NCBI GenBank assembly: GCA_015064555.1 | Contig: SVRZ01000022.1 | Coordinates: 1-39,282 of the forward strand | DNA: 39,282 nucleotides | From: Oscillospiraceae bacterium | GTDB lineage: Bacteria > Bacillota > Clostridia > Oscillospirales > CAG-272 | Direction of reading: 5' to 3' | In this document: piece after piece, positions 1 through 7,010 of the stretch | How positions within the stretch are numbered: position 1 is the stretch's first letter | Layout of the letters: each line of letters begins with the position of its first letter | Made by a program: the position numbers and the translations under genes | Notes under the pieces: generated by a model | Told to the model about the DNA's origin: nothing | The model's database searches: none | What the model saw: only the letters and a program-made list of their open reading frames with translations

Positions 1-79
1 CGTTTCTTGATTATTCTTATGCCTTCCGCTAAAATGTATTCAGGCGAGAGCCAATATACAAAAGGAAGGTTAAAGAATA

Positions 80-724
80 ATGGAAAAGAAAAACAGCAGA
101 TTGTTTTGGGTAGGAGTGGGCTTGCTTTGGGTATTTGTATTATGGACGGTGCTTGTTTGCTTCATTGACGTTCGGGCGATCGGTCCCCGAGAATCAAGCG
201 TGGGCTTTGCTACGCTGAACGGCTATGTTCACAATCTTACGGGAGTAAATATGTCCCTGTATGTGATCACGGATTGGCTTGGTCTTGTTCCGATTGGCGT
301 TGCATTCGGGTTTACCGTTCTCGGCCTTGTGCAATGGATCAAAAGAAAAAGCCTATTGAAAGTTGACCGAAGCATCCTTACACTCGGCGGATTTTACATC
401 ATTGTAATGGCGGTATATATCCTCTTTGAAATAGTTGTTATCAATTACAGACCGACACTCATAGACGGATATTTGGAAGCTTCATATCCTTCATCAACAA
501 CTATGCTTGTGATGTGTGTGATGCCTACGGCAATGATGCAGCTTCGTACCCGTATTAAAAACGACTTGTTCAGACGATGTGTAATGCTTACAATTACCGT
601 GTTTATTACCTTTATGGTTATAGGCAGACTTGTGTCGGGCGTACATTGGATCAGCGATATCATCGGCGGTGCTTTGTTTAGCACAGCGATTGTGTTGATG
701 TATTATCGGACTTCAAAGCTATAA
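80..724 (+). CDS. PAP2-family membrane phosphatase-like protein
   Basis: 214-residue integral membrane protein of the PAP2 (phosphatidic acid phosphatase type 2) superfamily, which hydrolyses lipid phosphates or pyrophosphates at the membrane. Several hydrophobic segments are visible (about residues 10-30, 65-85, 100-122, 142-155, 168-182, 195-207). Of the three signature motifs, C1 ends in RP (R124-P125), C3 is complete (R183, then H189 and D193 in GVHWISD), but the C2 motif normally written PSGH reads PSST (137-140), so its histidine is replaced by threonine. Activity may therefore differ from classical PAP2 enzymes. The start is supported by AAGGAAGG about 11 bases upstream. Substrate unknown. 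Confidence 0.8.
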   Translation: MEKKNSRLFWVGVGLLWVFVLWTVLVCFIDVRAIGPRESSVGFATLNGYVHNLTGVNMSLYVITDWLGLVPIGVAFGFTVLGLVQWIKRKSLLKVDRSILTLGGFYIIVMAVYILFEIVVINYRPTLIDGYLEASYPSSTTMLVMCVMPTAMMQLRTRIKNDLFRRCVMLTITVFITFMVIGRLVSGVHWISDIIGGALFSTAIVLMYYRTSKL

Positions 725-770
725 AAACAAAATGATGGCGGTTCAATTTACAAAAACCCCGCCGTCCATA

Positions 771-1028
771 TAATCAAACGACGCGAGTCGACAAGCTCGC
801 TTGTCAGCGAGTGAGTGAAGATTGCTCTGCGAGCGTTTTGCGAAAAGCAAAACATAGTGCGTAGCACAACCTCGATAGAGGTGAAGCTCGCGAGGAGTAT
901 AACCAAATGAAGTGAGGCGACGAATTCATTCGTCAGCGAGCGAGTGCAGATTGCTCTGCGAACGTTTTGCGGAAAGCGAAACAAAGTGCATAGCACCATA
1001 TCGCAAGATATGAAATTCGCATAGAGTA
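771..1028. repeat. Hairpin array A: two tandem 129-bp copies with covarying stems
   Basis: Non-coding gap between the PAP2 and lipoprotein genes. Copy 1 (771-899) and copy 2 (900-1028) align at a constant 129-bp offset without indels. Each contains a chain of short hairpins: 790-805 / 919-934 (6 bp, 4-nt loop), 835-853 / 964-982 (7 bp, 5-nt loop), GTGC-GCAC near 858-868 / 987-996, and 869-882 / 998-1011 (5 bp, 4-nt loop). Where the copies differ, both arms usually change together and pairing is kept. Copy 2 runs straight into the promoter of the next gene. Function unknown. Confidence 0.75.
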
Positions 1029-1057
1029 TTTACTTTTTGCCGTTTTTATGGTATAAT
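1029..1057 (+). promoter_or_regulatory. Sigma-A type promoter of the lipoprotein gene
   Basis: TTTACT (1029-1034), 17-bp spacer, TATAAT (1052-1057). Transcription should start near 1064, leaving a leader of about 57 nt before the lipoprotein start at 1121. Confidence 0.7.
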
Positions 1058-1120
1058 CTAACCAATCAATCAGCTTGAATTTGACGGAGACACAAACAAA
1101 AAATTTAAAGGAGAATATAT

Positions 1121-1528
1121 ATGAAAAAGTGCCGTTTTTTGTTTATACTTATACTTACGCTCTCTGTTCTCTGCGGTTGCGGAGGATACGTCAAGAGCTA
1201 TTCCGCAACCATTTTGATCACCTCCTGCTACGGCGATGAAGCGAGTATGGAATTTGATAGCTTCAAAGGAACGTATAATTTCAAATTAAAGCGGGACGGC
1301 GCCGCCGAGCATACGCTTGATATTGATGCAAGTCTTGCCGAGGGTGAGATTAATATTTACGTCGGAGTTGGCGGTGAAAAGGAGCTGCTTCTCACGGTAA
1401 AAGGCGGCGAATCCTATGATGAAACGATTGCGCTCGATGCTAAATACGATAACGAAAAAACGGTCTACGTGATTCTCGAATCGGAAGGCAAGTGCCTGGA
1501 TGGCGATTTCGAGTTTGAGTACAATTGA
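1121..1528 (+). CDS. Small predicted lipoprotein
   Basis: 135 residues with a type II signal peptide: basic MKK start, hydrophobic core and a lipobox LCGC whose cysteine at about residue 20 would be lipidated. The mature part is acidic and probably beta-rich (alternating stretches such as SATILITS and EINIYVGVG), with no recognisable catalytic motif. It should be anchored on the outer face of the cytoplasmic membrane. Start fixed by AAAGGAG about 7 bases upstream and its own promoter at 1029-1057. I do not recognise the family. Confidence 0.75.
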   Translation: MKKCRFLFILILTLSVLCGCGGYVKSYSATILITSCYGDEASMEFDSFKGTYNFKLKRDGAAEHTLDIDASLAEGEINIYVGVGGEKELLLTVKGGESYDETIALDAKYDNEKTVYVILESEGKCLDGDFEFEYN

Positions 1529-1558
1529 TTTTAAAATCTATCTTTGATTCAAAAGCTA

Positions 1559-1587
1559 TTTACATACGGTCGGTTTTGTGGTACAAT
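1559..1587 (+). promoter_or_regulatory. Promoter of the zinc ribbon-tag-Nudix cluster
   Basis: TTTACA (1559-1564), 17-bp spacer, TACAAT (1582-1587), upstream of the start at 1650. The three genes that follow are packed with a 1-nt overlap and a 5-nt gap and are likely one transcript. Confidence 0.6.
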
Positions 1588-1649
1588 ATTATCGGCAGAG
1601 CATACTGAATGAAAGATCAATTACCGCCGCGGCAGAAAAGAGGAGCACT

Positions 1650-1874
1650 ATGAAAAACACAGGTACTTGCCCAAAATGTAAATCAAACGATATAGTAAGA
1701 ATTGACGGCTACGTAGGTCCTTACGGCTCGGGAAATAACGTTATTGTCGGAAGAACCATCTTTTCCACAGTCAACGTGAACAGATACATATGCTGCAGCT
1801 GCGGCTTCACCGAGGAGTGGATAGATGCCGAGGATATTGCGTCTATTGCGGAAAGCAAGCGCGCAAAGCGATAA
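1650..1874 (+). CDS. Small zinc-ribbon protein
   Basis: 74-residue cytoplasmic protein with two CxxC knuckles: CPKC near the N-terminus (residues 7-10) and CCSCG about 43 residues later, spacing typical of a zinc ribbon. Between them lies a Gly/Asn-rich hairpin (YVGPYGSGNNV). Such proteins are common next to stress or repair genes; the role is not known. I start it at 1650 rather than at an earlier in-frame GTG (1578) because GAGGAG lies just upstream of this ATG and the first cysteine knuckle follows directly. Its stop overlaps the start of the next gene (TAATG), which suggests translational coupling. Confidence 0.7.
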   Translation: MKNTGTCPKCKSNDIVRIDGYVGPYGSGNNVIVGRTIFSTVNVNRYICCSCGFTEEWIDAEDIASIAESKRAKR

Positions 1875-2456
1875 TGCCGATGCAGATCACAACGTCAGGC
1901 GGCAAAAGACGGTGCAGATGGTGCAACGAAAAAAAACGAGAGGTATATCAACTATCACGATAATGAATGGTGTATACCTCGCTTTGACGATGCTTATCTA
2001 TATGAAATGCTCATACTGGAATCTTTCCAGGCAGGGCTTTCATGGGAATGCGTGTTAAATAAAAGGGATGCCTTTCGCAAGGCATATGATAATTTTGATA
2101 TCGATGCGGTATGTGCCTATGACGAGCCGAAGATCGATGAGCTCATCGGCAATCGGGATATCATCCGCAACAGATTGAAGATACGCGCGAGCATATGCAA
2201 CAGCCGTATTTTCAAGACGATAGCAGCCGAGTTCGGCTCTTTTTATAGTTATCTGCGCCTTTTCTGGGACGGAAATACTATCTACGACTGCGAAAGCACG
2301 AAAAGCCTGCTCTCGGATGCCATATCCAAGGATCTTAAGCGGCGCGGTATGACCTTTGTTGGCTCGACGATAATATATTCATATTTACAGGCGATAGGAA
2401 TCATCTATTCTCATGACAAAGACTGCTATCTATATAAAAACTCTACACGGGGGTAG
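1874..2456 (+). pseudogene. tag: DNA-3-methyladenine glycosylase I, frameshifted
   Basis: Reads as TagI, the base-excision repair glycosylase that removes 3-methyladenine. The start ATG at 1874 overlaps the previous stop. After RCRWCN the frame breaks in a run of eight A (1929-1936); with seven A it continues as NERYINYHDNEW and then FQAGLSW, FVGST and the HxxxC zinc ligands (SHDKDC) in the 2007-2456 frame. All family landmarks are present: N-terminal zinc cysteine, HDxEW, catalytic-region ExFQAGLSW, RNRLKI, FVGST and the C-terminal His/Cys pair. Only one base stands between this and an intact gene of about 193 codons. It is a sequencing or assembly indel, a recent pseudogene, or a product recovered by slippage on the A8 tract. 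Confidence 0.8.
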
Positions 2457-2461
2457 ATCTT

Positions 2462-2995
2462 ATGCTTAAAATTGAAGAGCTCATGCTTCATCTCGAGGAC
2501 AACGAGTGGCGGCTCGAATACACAGACCACAAAAGAGAGGTCGTAAGAGCTATCGTTTTTGATGATGAGGGATATTACTATTTCGTGCGCGCCGAGCGCG
2601 ATGATGACTTTGGCAGAGCGACGCTTATCGAAACCTCGGGCGGCGGCGTTGAGCCGGGGGAATGCCTTGAGGCGGCTATACGCAGAGAGCTCAAAGAAGA
2701 GCTTGGTGCAGAGATTGAAACAATCTGCAAGATCGGCATAGTTGATGATTTTTACAACCTTATACACCGCAATAATGTAAACAATTATTATCTTTGTAAG
2801 GCTATTTCATTTGGGAATAAAAATTTGACCGAGGATGAAATAAATGCATTTCATCTCTCAACACTGCGACTTTGCTACGAGGATGCAGTTGCCGAATACG
2901 AGAGGCGCACCGACACTCCACTTGGCAGACTTATAGCAAACCGCGAATTGCCAATATTGCATAAAGCCAAAGAAATTATTGAGTCAATTAAATAA
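2462..2995 (+). CDS. Nudix hydrolase
   Basis: 177-residue protein with a perfect Nudix box: G61, E67, then REL, EE and G82 in the order GX5EX7REUXEEXGU. Nudix enzymes hydrolyse nucleoside diphosphates linked to another moiety, using metal bound by the REXXEE glutamates. The N-terminal 25 residues and the helical C-terminal tail (about 140-177) give no hint of substrate. It follows the tag gene by 5 nt, so it is probably cotranscribed with a base-repair enzyme, consistent with nucleotide-pool cleaning, though this is only inference from context. Confidence 0.85.
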   Translation: MLKIEELMLHLEDNEWRLEYTDHKREVVRAIVFDDEGYYYFVRAERDDDFGRATLIETSGGGVEPGECLEAAIRRELKEELGAEIETICKIGIVDDFYNLIHRNNVNNYYLCKAISFGNKNLTEDEINAFHLSTLRLCYEDAVAEYERRTDTPLGRLIANRELPILHKAKEIIESIK

Positions 2996-3008
2996 ATCCT
3001 TTATACTA

Positions 3009-3037
3009 TTTACTTTTCATTCATAATATGCTATAAT
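3009..3037 (+). promoter_or_regulatory. Promoter of the small membrane protein / YbjQ pair
   Basis: TTTACT (3009-3014), 17-bp spacer, TATAAT (3032-3037), 24 nt before the start at 3061. An AGGAGG ribosome site is at 3046-3051. Confidence 0.7.
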
Positions 3038-3060
3038 AACGCCATAGGAGGTATGCTTAT

Positions 3061-3279
3061 ATGAAAGATAAAAAGATGATAGCACCGATTCTAATTGCGG
3101 TCATTATGGTTCTCTACTATGTCATTTATTTCGGACTGCTGATTTCGGTTCTCTCGGGAGTATGGAAATATCTTTCAGGTATATTGCCGCTCCTCTTATC
3201 CGGCGCGACGATTGCCGTTTGCATCGAAAGAATAAATGAAATAAAGAAAGGTGAAGAAGATGATCTTAGTAAATACTGA
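3061..3279 (+). CDS. Small two-span membrane protein
   Basis: 72 residues: a basic start (MKDKK), two hydrophobic segments (about 8-30 and 38-55) and a charged C-terminal tail. Preceded by AGGAGG and a good promoter. The C-terminal codons overlap the start of the YbjQ-like gene by 20 bp in another frame, so the two are probably translated from one message. No recognised family; it may be a membrane partner of the YbjQ-like protein. Confidence 0.65.
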   Translation: MKDKKMIAPILIAVIMVLYYVIYFGLLISVLSGVWKYLSGILPLLLSGATIAVCIERINEIKKGEEDDLSKY

Positions 3280-3577
3280 TTATATCAGCGGAAAGAAGCT
3301 TGAAACACTTTCCCTCGTAAAGGGAAGCACTATTCAATCCAAGCATATCGGAAAGGACATTATGCAGAGCTTTAAGACTCTTGTAGGCGGAGAGCTCAAG
3401 GCATACAACGATATGATGAACGAGGCTCGCGCTCTTGCTACCAAGAGAATGGTTGCAGAGGCTGAAGCGCTCGGAGCCGATGCGATAGTTAATATCCGCT
3501 ATGCGTCTGCCGCCGTTATGCAGGGAGCTGCAGAGGTTATTGTTTACGGTACTGCAGTAAAATTTGTAACAGAATAA
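3260..3577 (+). CDS. YbjQ/UPF0145 family protein
   Basis: 105 residues matching the UPF0145 (YbjQ) family along its length: ILVNTDYISGKK at the start, LVKGSTIQSKHIGKDI, VGGELKAYNDMM, LGADAIVNIRY and a GAAEVIVYGTAV end. These proteins form small oligomeric beta-alpha rings of unsettled function and are sometimes described as heavy-metal-binding domains. The ATG at 3260 is chosen over an in-frame GTG at 3251 because GAAAGG lies about 8 bases upstream of it and because family members start at this position. Confidence 0.85.
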   Translation: MILVNTDYISGKKLETLSLVKGSTIQSKHIGKDIMQSFKTLVGGELKAYNDMMNEARALATKRMVAEAEALGADAIVNIRYASAAVMQGAAEVIVYGTAVKFVTE

Positions 3578-3645
3578 TATTTCACAAATAATGGGCATCC
3601 TTAAAGAATATTTTATAAAGAAAAAGTAAAATAACAGGTATTATT

Positions 3646-4317
3646 ATGACTTTAAAATTGTTTTTCTCTGCAATTATAAAATTTTTACTCGGAGTACTCC
3701 TGGTAGGAGCTTTGATTTTTCTTCCCGCGGGTACCCTGAGCTTCACCAACGGTTGGATCTTTATGGGTATTCTTTTCATTCCTATGTTCTGCGCGGGCGT
3801 AGCAATGATGATCAAGGATCCCGCACTTCTCGAAAGAAGGCTTGAAGCAAAGGAAACGCGCTCCGCGCAGGACACCGTTATTAAGCTCTCGGGGCTTATG
3901 TTCATTATCGGATTTGTGATAGCAGGGCTTGATTACCGCTTCGCCTGGCTTCCCTTGCCTATCGGCTTTACTATCGGCGGCGCTGTAGCATTTATCATCG
4001 CATATATTCTCTATGCGGAGGTTCTGAGAGAAAACACCTATCTTTCAAGGACTATTAAGGTCGAAGAAGGACAAAAGGTCATCGACACGGGAATGTATGC
4101 AGTGGTGCGCCATCCTATGTATGCCGTTACCCTTCTGCTTTTCATCTCCATGCCGTTTGTGCTAGGCTCGCTTATAGCACTCCCTGTTTTTCTTTTTTAT
4201 CCTTTTATTATCGCAAAAAGGATAACCGACGAGGAAAAGCTTCTTGTACAGGAGCTACACGGGTACGAGGAATATCGCAAGAAGGTAAAATACCGCCTGA
4301 TCCCATTCATATGGTAA
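3646..4317 (+). CDS. Isoprenylcysteine carboxyl methyltransferase-like membrane protein
   Basis: 223-residue polytopic membrane protein of the ICMT/PEMT-like family. Four to five hydrophobic segments precede the conserved C-terminal region: TGMYAVVRHPMY (149-159), then a hydrophobic stretch, then RITDEEKLL and GYEEYRKKVKYRLIP (207-220), which form the S-adenosylmethionine site in ICMT relatives. The bacterial substrate is unknown; no prenylated protein is expected, so lipid or small-molecule methylation is likely. It is separated from the convergent RT gene by a strong bidirectional terminator. Confidence 0.8.
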   Translation: MTLKLFFSAIIKFLLGVLLVGALIFLPAGTLSFTNGWIFMGILFIPMFCAGVAMMIKDPALLERRLEAKETRSAQDTVIKLSGLMFIIGFVIAGLDYRFAWLPLPIGFTIGGAVAFIIAYILYAEVLRENTYLSRTIKVEEGQKVIDTGMYAVVRHPMYAVTLLLFISMPFVLGSLIALPVFLFYPFIIAKRITDEEKLLVQELHGYEEYRKKVKYRLIPFIW

Positions 4318-4320
4318 AAC

Positions 4321-4370
4321 AAAATACCGAGCTTTCCCTTACGACTGTCCGTAGGAAAGCTCGGTATTTT
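4321..4370. terminator. Bidirectional intrinsic terminator
   Basis: A 17-bp perfect stem (4321-4337 with 4354-4370) with A4 on one side and T4 on the other, between the convergent methyltransferase-like gene and the reverse transcriptase gene. Confidence 0.9.
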
Positions 4371-4422
4371 ATCGGTTTGCAGAGGATCAAATCGAAAAGC
4401 TATATGTATGATAATTCTTCGA

Positions 4423-5649
4423 TCAGGTCTGTACGTATTTTGTATCCTCGGACTCCTTGAACTTGTAGTACTCGTTTACAAGGCTTCGGAAGCCGTAGGA
4501 TTTTATAGTCGGATATCTCAATCGGTAATTTGTTTTTCCGTGCCTGCCCGTGTAGATATAACGGATGCAATTTATTGCATACTCGTCAATAATATGCAGA
4601 CTTTTTGCCGTATTGATAGACGGAAAATACCAAAGACTCCAGGTGATATCGTTATGCCTCGGGTTATCGTAAAGCTTGCGGTTGAATATCCTGATAAATG
4701 CCTTTACCGCGCCCTCGGGGCGCGCATTTTTGCGGCATCTCCAGCGAACGAGTGAGCGAGCCTTTCTGCGCATCTTTCCTTTTATCTTTTCCAGCGAAAC
4801 GGTAGAGATATCGACCTCTTTGCCGGTTATCGAGAAGCCTAAGAATTCCCACGGCTCGCCGGGCGAGGTGCGAAACTCCTTCTTCTCATTTACGGTAAGA
4901 AGATTATCTGCAAGGTGCTTCTTTATGAGTGCCTCGGATGCATCGATCTCTTCCTTTGTTTTTGCAAAGGTGATTATATCGTCCGAATATCTGGCATAGG
5001 TGAGCCCCTTTTCATAGAACAGACGGTCAAGGTCGGCAAGATATACGTTAGCAAGGAAGCCCGAGATAGGTACACCTGCCATTATTCCCTTTCTGCACTC
5101 GATGATCTCGCCCTCAAATCTGGCACGGGGCTCACGCAATACGCGCTCTATAAATTTAAGCGTGCGCGAGTCGTCTGCAAGGGCGGCAGCTGCCTTTTTC
5201 AAAACGCTGTCGGTATCTATCGAATTAAAATAGTCATGAATATCCACCTTGTAGCTGTAAAGCGAGCCGATATCGCGCCTCGACAGTATCTTGCGGATAG
5301 CCTGCTTTACGCCTATACGCTGACGGAAGGAATAAAGATTTGGTGTGAAAAGATAATCGTATTTTCTCGAGAGCATATATGCTAGAAGCTTGAATACATA
5401 ATTTTCGGCACGCGGAAAGACGAATACCTTTCGCTTCTTTCCTGTGCTTTTTTTATTAAGCTCCACGAGCGCAGGCAATGAAATATCTTCACCCGAATAT
5501 ATAGCCTCGGCAACTCTCATATAACGGCGCGAATCTATGAATGCGCGCAATTCGCGCTCCTCATATTCAAAGAAATGGCCTCCGTTTTTCTTGTATTCGT
5601 AAAATTCCTCCCATGCCTTCGGGTCGGAAATTCTGTCTAAAAGACTCAT
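4423..5649 (-). CDS. Stand-alone reverse transcriptase
   Basis: 408 residues with the ordered RT motifs: fingers region KKRKVFVFPRAENYVFKLLA (71-90), PNLYSFR (103-109), first catalytic aspartate D136 in YKVDIHDYFNSID, MAGVPISGFLANVYLADLD (190-208), catalytic box YSDD (221-224) and EFLGF (268-272). A further 130 residues carry a conserved-looking thumb or RNA-binding segment (about 334-397: WYFPSI, IRYIYTGRHGKTNYR, GFRSLVNEYY). There is no endonuclease, maturase zinc finger or protease, and no group II intron boundary was seen, so this is not an ordinary mobile intron. The catalytic residues look intact. It lies downstream of a structured RNA in the same orientation, as in retrons and defence-associated RTs. 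I cannot assign it to a named group. The start has AAAAAGG 11 bases upstream. Confidence 0.9.
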   Translation of the reverse strand: MSLLDRISDPKAWEEFYEYKKNGGHFFEYEERELRAFIDSRRYMRVAEAIYSGEDISLPALVELNKKSTGKKRKVFVFPRAENYVFKLLAYMLSRKYDYLFTPNLYSFRQRIGVKQAIRKILSRRDIGSLYSYKVDIHDYFNSIDTDSVLKKAAAALADDSRTLKFIERVLREPRARFEGEIIECRKGIMAGVPISGFLANVYLADLDRLFYEKGLTYARYSDDIITFAKTKEEIDASEALIKKHLADNLLTVNEKKEFRTSPGEPWEFLGFSITGKEVDISTVSLEKIKGKMRRKARSLVRWRCRKNARPEGAVKAFIRIFNRKLYDNPRHNDITWSLWYFPSINTAKSLHIIDEYAINCIRYIYTGRHGKTNYRLRYPTIKSYGFRSLVNEYYKFKESEDTKYVQT

Positions 5650-5710
5650 TTTAAAAATTACCTTTTTAAAAAGTTGATTTCTTCCTATATTAAATGTATA
5701 GAGAGATTTC

Positions 5711-5743
5711 GCTTATATATAGATTTTCAGTTTATATATAAGC
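5711..5743 (-). other. Hairpin in the RT leader
   Basis: An AT-rich inverted repeat, 5711-5720 with 5734-5743 (10 bp, extendable by one or two pairs), lies 60 nt before the RT start codon on the minus strand. It is not followed by a clear U-run and could protect or regulate the RT message. Confidence 0.5.
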
Positions 5744-5749
5744 AATTCA

Positions 5750-5774
5750 AGGTCGGGTGACAAGCACCCGACCT
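5750..5774 (-). other. Perfect GC-rich hairpin between the ncRNA and RT
   Basis: AGGTCGGGTG (5750-5759) pairs perfectly with 5765-5774 around a 5-nt loop. It directly follows the 3' arm of the ncRNA closing stem. Without a U-tract on the minus strand it is a poor intrinsic terminator, so it may mark the 3' end of the RNA or act as a processing or attenuation stem. Confidence 0.55.
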
Positions 5775-5779
5775 CTTAT

Positions 5780-5967
5780 ATATCAAGGCGACGGAAACGG
5801 CTTAAACACCGAATATGAAATTATTTATGATTTATGGAATAAATCTTAAATAATTTCTTATTCGGTAGTGTACAAGGCTGCACATAGGGACACCGTCTGC
5901 AAGGCACTAATACTCCCTATGCTTCCCCCTTCGCAGACGCATATAATGCATTCCATCGCCTCAACAT
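5780..5967 (-). ncRNA. Structured RNA upstream of the reverse transcriptase
   Basis: Read on the minus strand, the 406-nt gap between metA and the RT gene folds as follows. A closing stem pairs 5951-5967 with 5780-5796: a 10-bp core (5951-5960 with 5787-5796, one G-U) plus 7 outer pairs with several G-U. Inside are two interlocked stems, 5933-5939 with 5894-5900 (7 bp) and 5914-5921 with 5883-5890 (8 bp), an H-type pseudoknot. Then comes a 26-bp hairpin, 5808-5835 with 5839-5866, broken only by two A-A mismatches and closed by a 3-nt loop. The order (5' closing arm, compact msr-like part, long msd-like hairpin, 3' closing arm, RT gene) matches retrons. No convincing promoter was seen, so it may be made from metYA read-through. 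Confidence 0.65.
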
Positions 5968-5983
5968 CCGTGATGTGAAAGGT

Positions 5984-6016
5984 CGGCATTATGTTTTTTT
6001 GCAAACAAACATGCCG
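5984..6016 (-). other. Hairpin just after metA
   Basis: CGGCAT/ATGCCG arms (5984-5989 with 6011-6016), with further A/T pairing inside, lie about 40 nt after the metA stop. It may end or stabilise the metYA message but lacks a U-run on that strand. It could also be the 5' edge of the ncRNA. Confidence 0.4.
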
Positions 6017-6055
6017 TTTTAGAAACATTTATTTACATAATCGAGATTATTTGCT

Positions 6056-7009
6056 TTATTTTGCCGATTTAGGTTTTGAAGATCTGGGCTTTTTCGCCAC
6101 CGCACTTATATCATACGGCGTGGTCTGGTATACGAAATAATTGAGCCAATTCGAGAACAGAAGATTCGCGTGTGCTCTCCAGCTCACGTTCGGCGCACGC
6201 CTCGGATCATCGGATGGGAAATAATTTTTCGGCACGGCGATAGGTTTTCCGAGAGCGATATCGCGAAGATATTCCTGCTTTAGGGTATCGGCATCGTACT
6301 CGCTGTGACCGGTGATAAATATCTGCCTTTTCTTTTTATGCATAACGGCATAGACACCGCAATCGGGGCTTGATGCCAGGACCTTGAGCTCGGGATTTGC
6401 CTCTATCTCGGCGCGGTCCACCGTGGTATGGCGCGACTGAGGAACCATAAAGGTATCGTCGAAGCCGCGGAAAAGCATAGATCTTTTATAATCCACCCTG
6501 TGCTCAAAGACACCGAAAAGCTTGGAATCAAGCATCTGCTTTCCTATACCGAAGTGGTAGTACAGTCCCGCCTGAGCACCCCAGCATATATGGAGCGTGC
6601 TGTGCGCATGAGTCTTTGACCATTCCATTATTTCGGTAAGCTCCTGCCAATACTCGACCTCCTCAAACGGAAGATGCTCAACCGGCGCACCTGTGATTAT
6701 AAGTCCGTCATAATTGTTATCGCGCACATCATCAAAGGTTTTATAGAATGAAAGAAGATGATCCTCCGAAACGTGAGTCGCCGTATGGCTTTTGGTGTGG
6801 ATAAGCTCAAGCTCCACCTGCAGAGGCGAGTTTCCGAGCAGGCGGCTGAATTGAGTTTCGGTTTCTATCTTCTTCGGCATGAGGTTGAGAAGGAGTATCT
6901 TAAGAGGTCTTATATCCTGAGAAATAGCCCTCTTCTCGGTCATAACAAATATATTCTCATCTGCCAGGGTTTTTACGGCAGGGAGATCGTTTGGTATCTT
7001 GATAGGCAT
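6056..7009 (-). CDS. metA: Homoserine O-acetyltransferase (MetA family)
   Basis: 317 residues, full length for MetA. The nucleophile is C142 in [17 protein letters not shown], and the GHSEYD motif near residue 244 supplies the His/Glu partners. Residue 111 is glutamate (TGAPVEHL); in characterised MetA proteins Glu at this position specifies acetyl-CoA and Gly succinyl-CoA, so this enzyme should make O-acetyl-L-homoserine. That fits its partner metY, whose stop codon is 1 nt upstream of this start, so the two are translated as an operon in the order metY-metA. Cytoplasmic step of methionine synthesis. Confidence 0.95.
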   Translation of the reverse strand: MPIKIPNDLPAVKTLADENIFVMTEKRAISQDIRPLKILLLNLMPKKIETETQFSRLLGNSPLQVELELIHTKSHTATHVSEDHLLSFYKTFDDVRDNNYDGLIITGAPVEHLPFEEVEYWQELTEIMEWSKTHAHSTLHICWGAQAGLYYHFGIGKQMLDSKLFGVFEHRVDYKRSMLFRGFDDTFMVPQSRHTTVDRAEIEANPELKVLASSPDCGVYAVMHKKKRQIFITGHSEYDADTLKQEYLRDIALGKPIAVPKNYFPSDDPRRAPNVSWRAHANLLFSNWLNYFVYQTTPYDISAVAKKPRSSKPKSAK

Positions 7010-7010
7010 A

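Noticed and set aside
748-999. Minus-strand open frame of 83 codons across array A
   Set aside because: It is open only because the repeat period (129 bp) is a multiple of three. The changes between copies preserve hairpin pairing, and there is no ribosome site.
4423-5649. Group II intron with its maturase
   Set aside because: No En or zinc-finger domain, no recognisable intron domains V/VI downstream, and a strong terminator follows the stop within 55 bp.
5797-5950. DRT2-style endless open frame on a concatenated cDNA from the RT-linked RNA
   Set aside because: On the plus strand TAA occurs in all three frames (5803, 5840, 5847), and on the minus strand TAA occurs in all three frames within 5802-5827. 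A stop-free concatemer including the long hairpin is therefore impossible. A smaller template excluding the hairpin is not ruled out.
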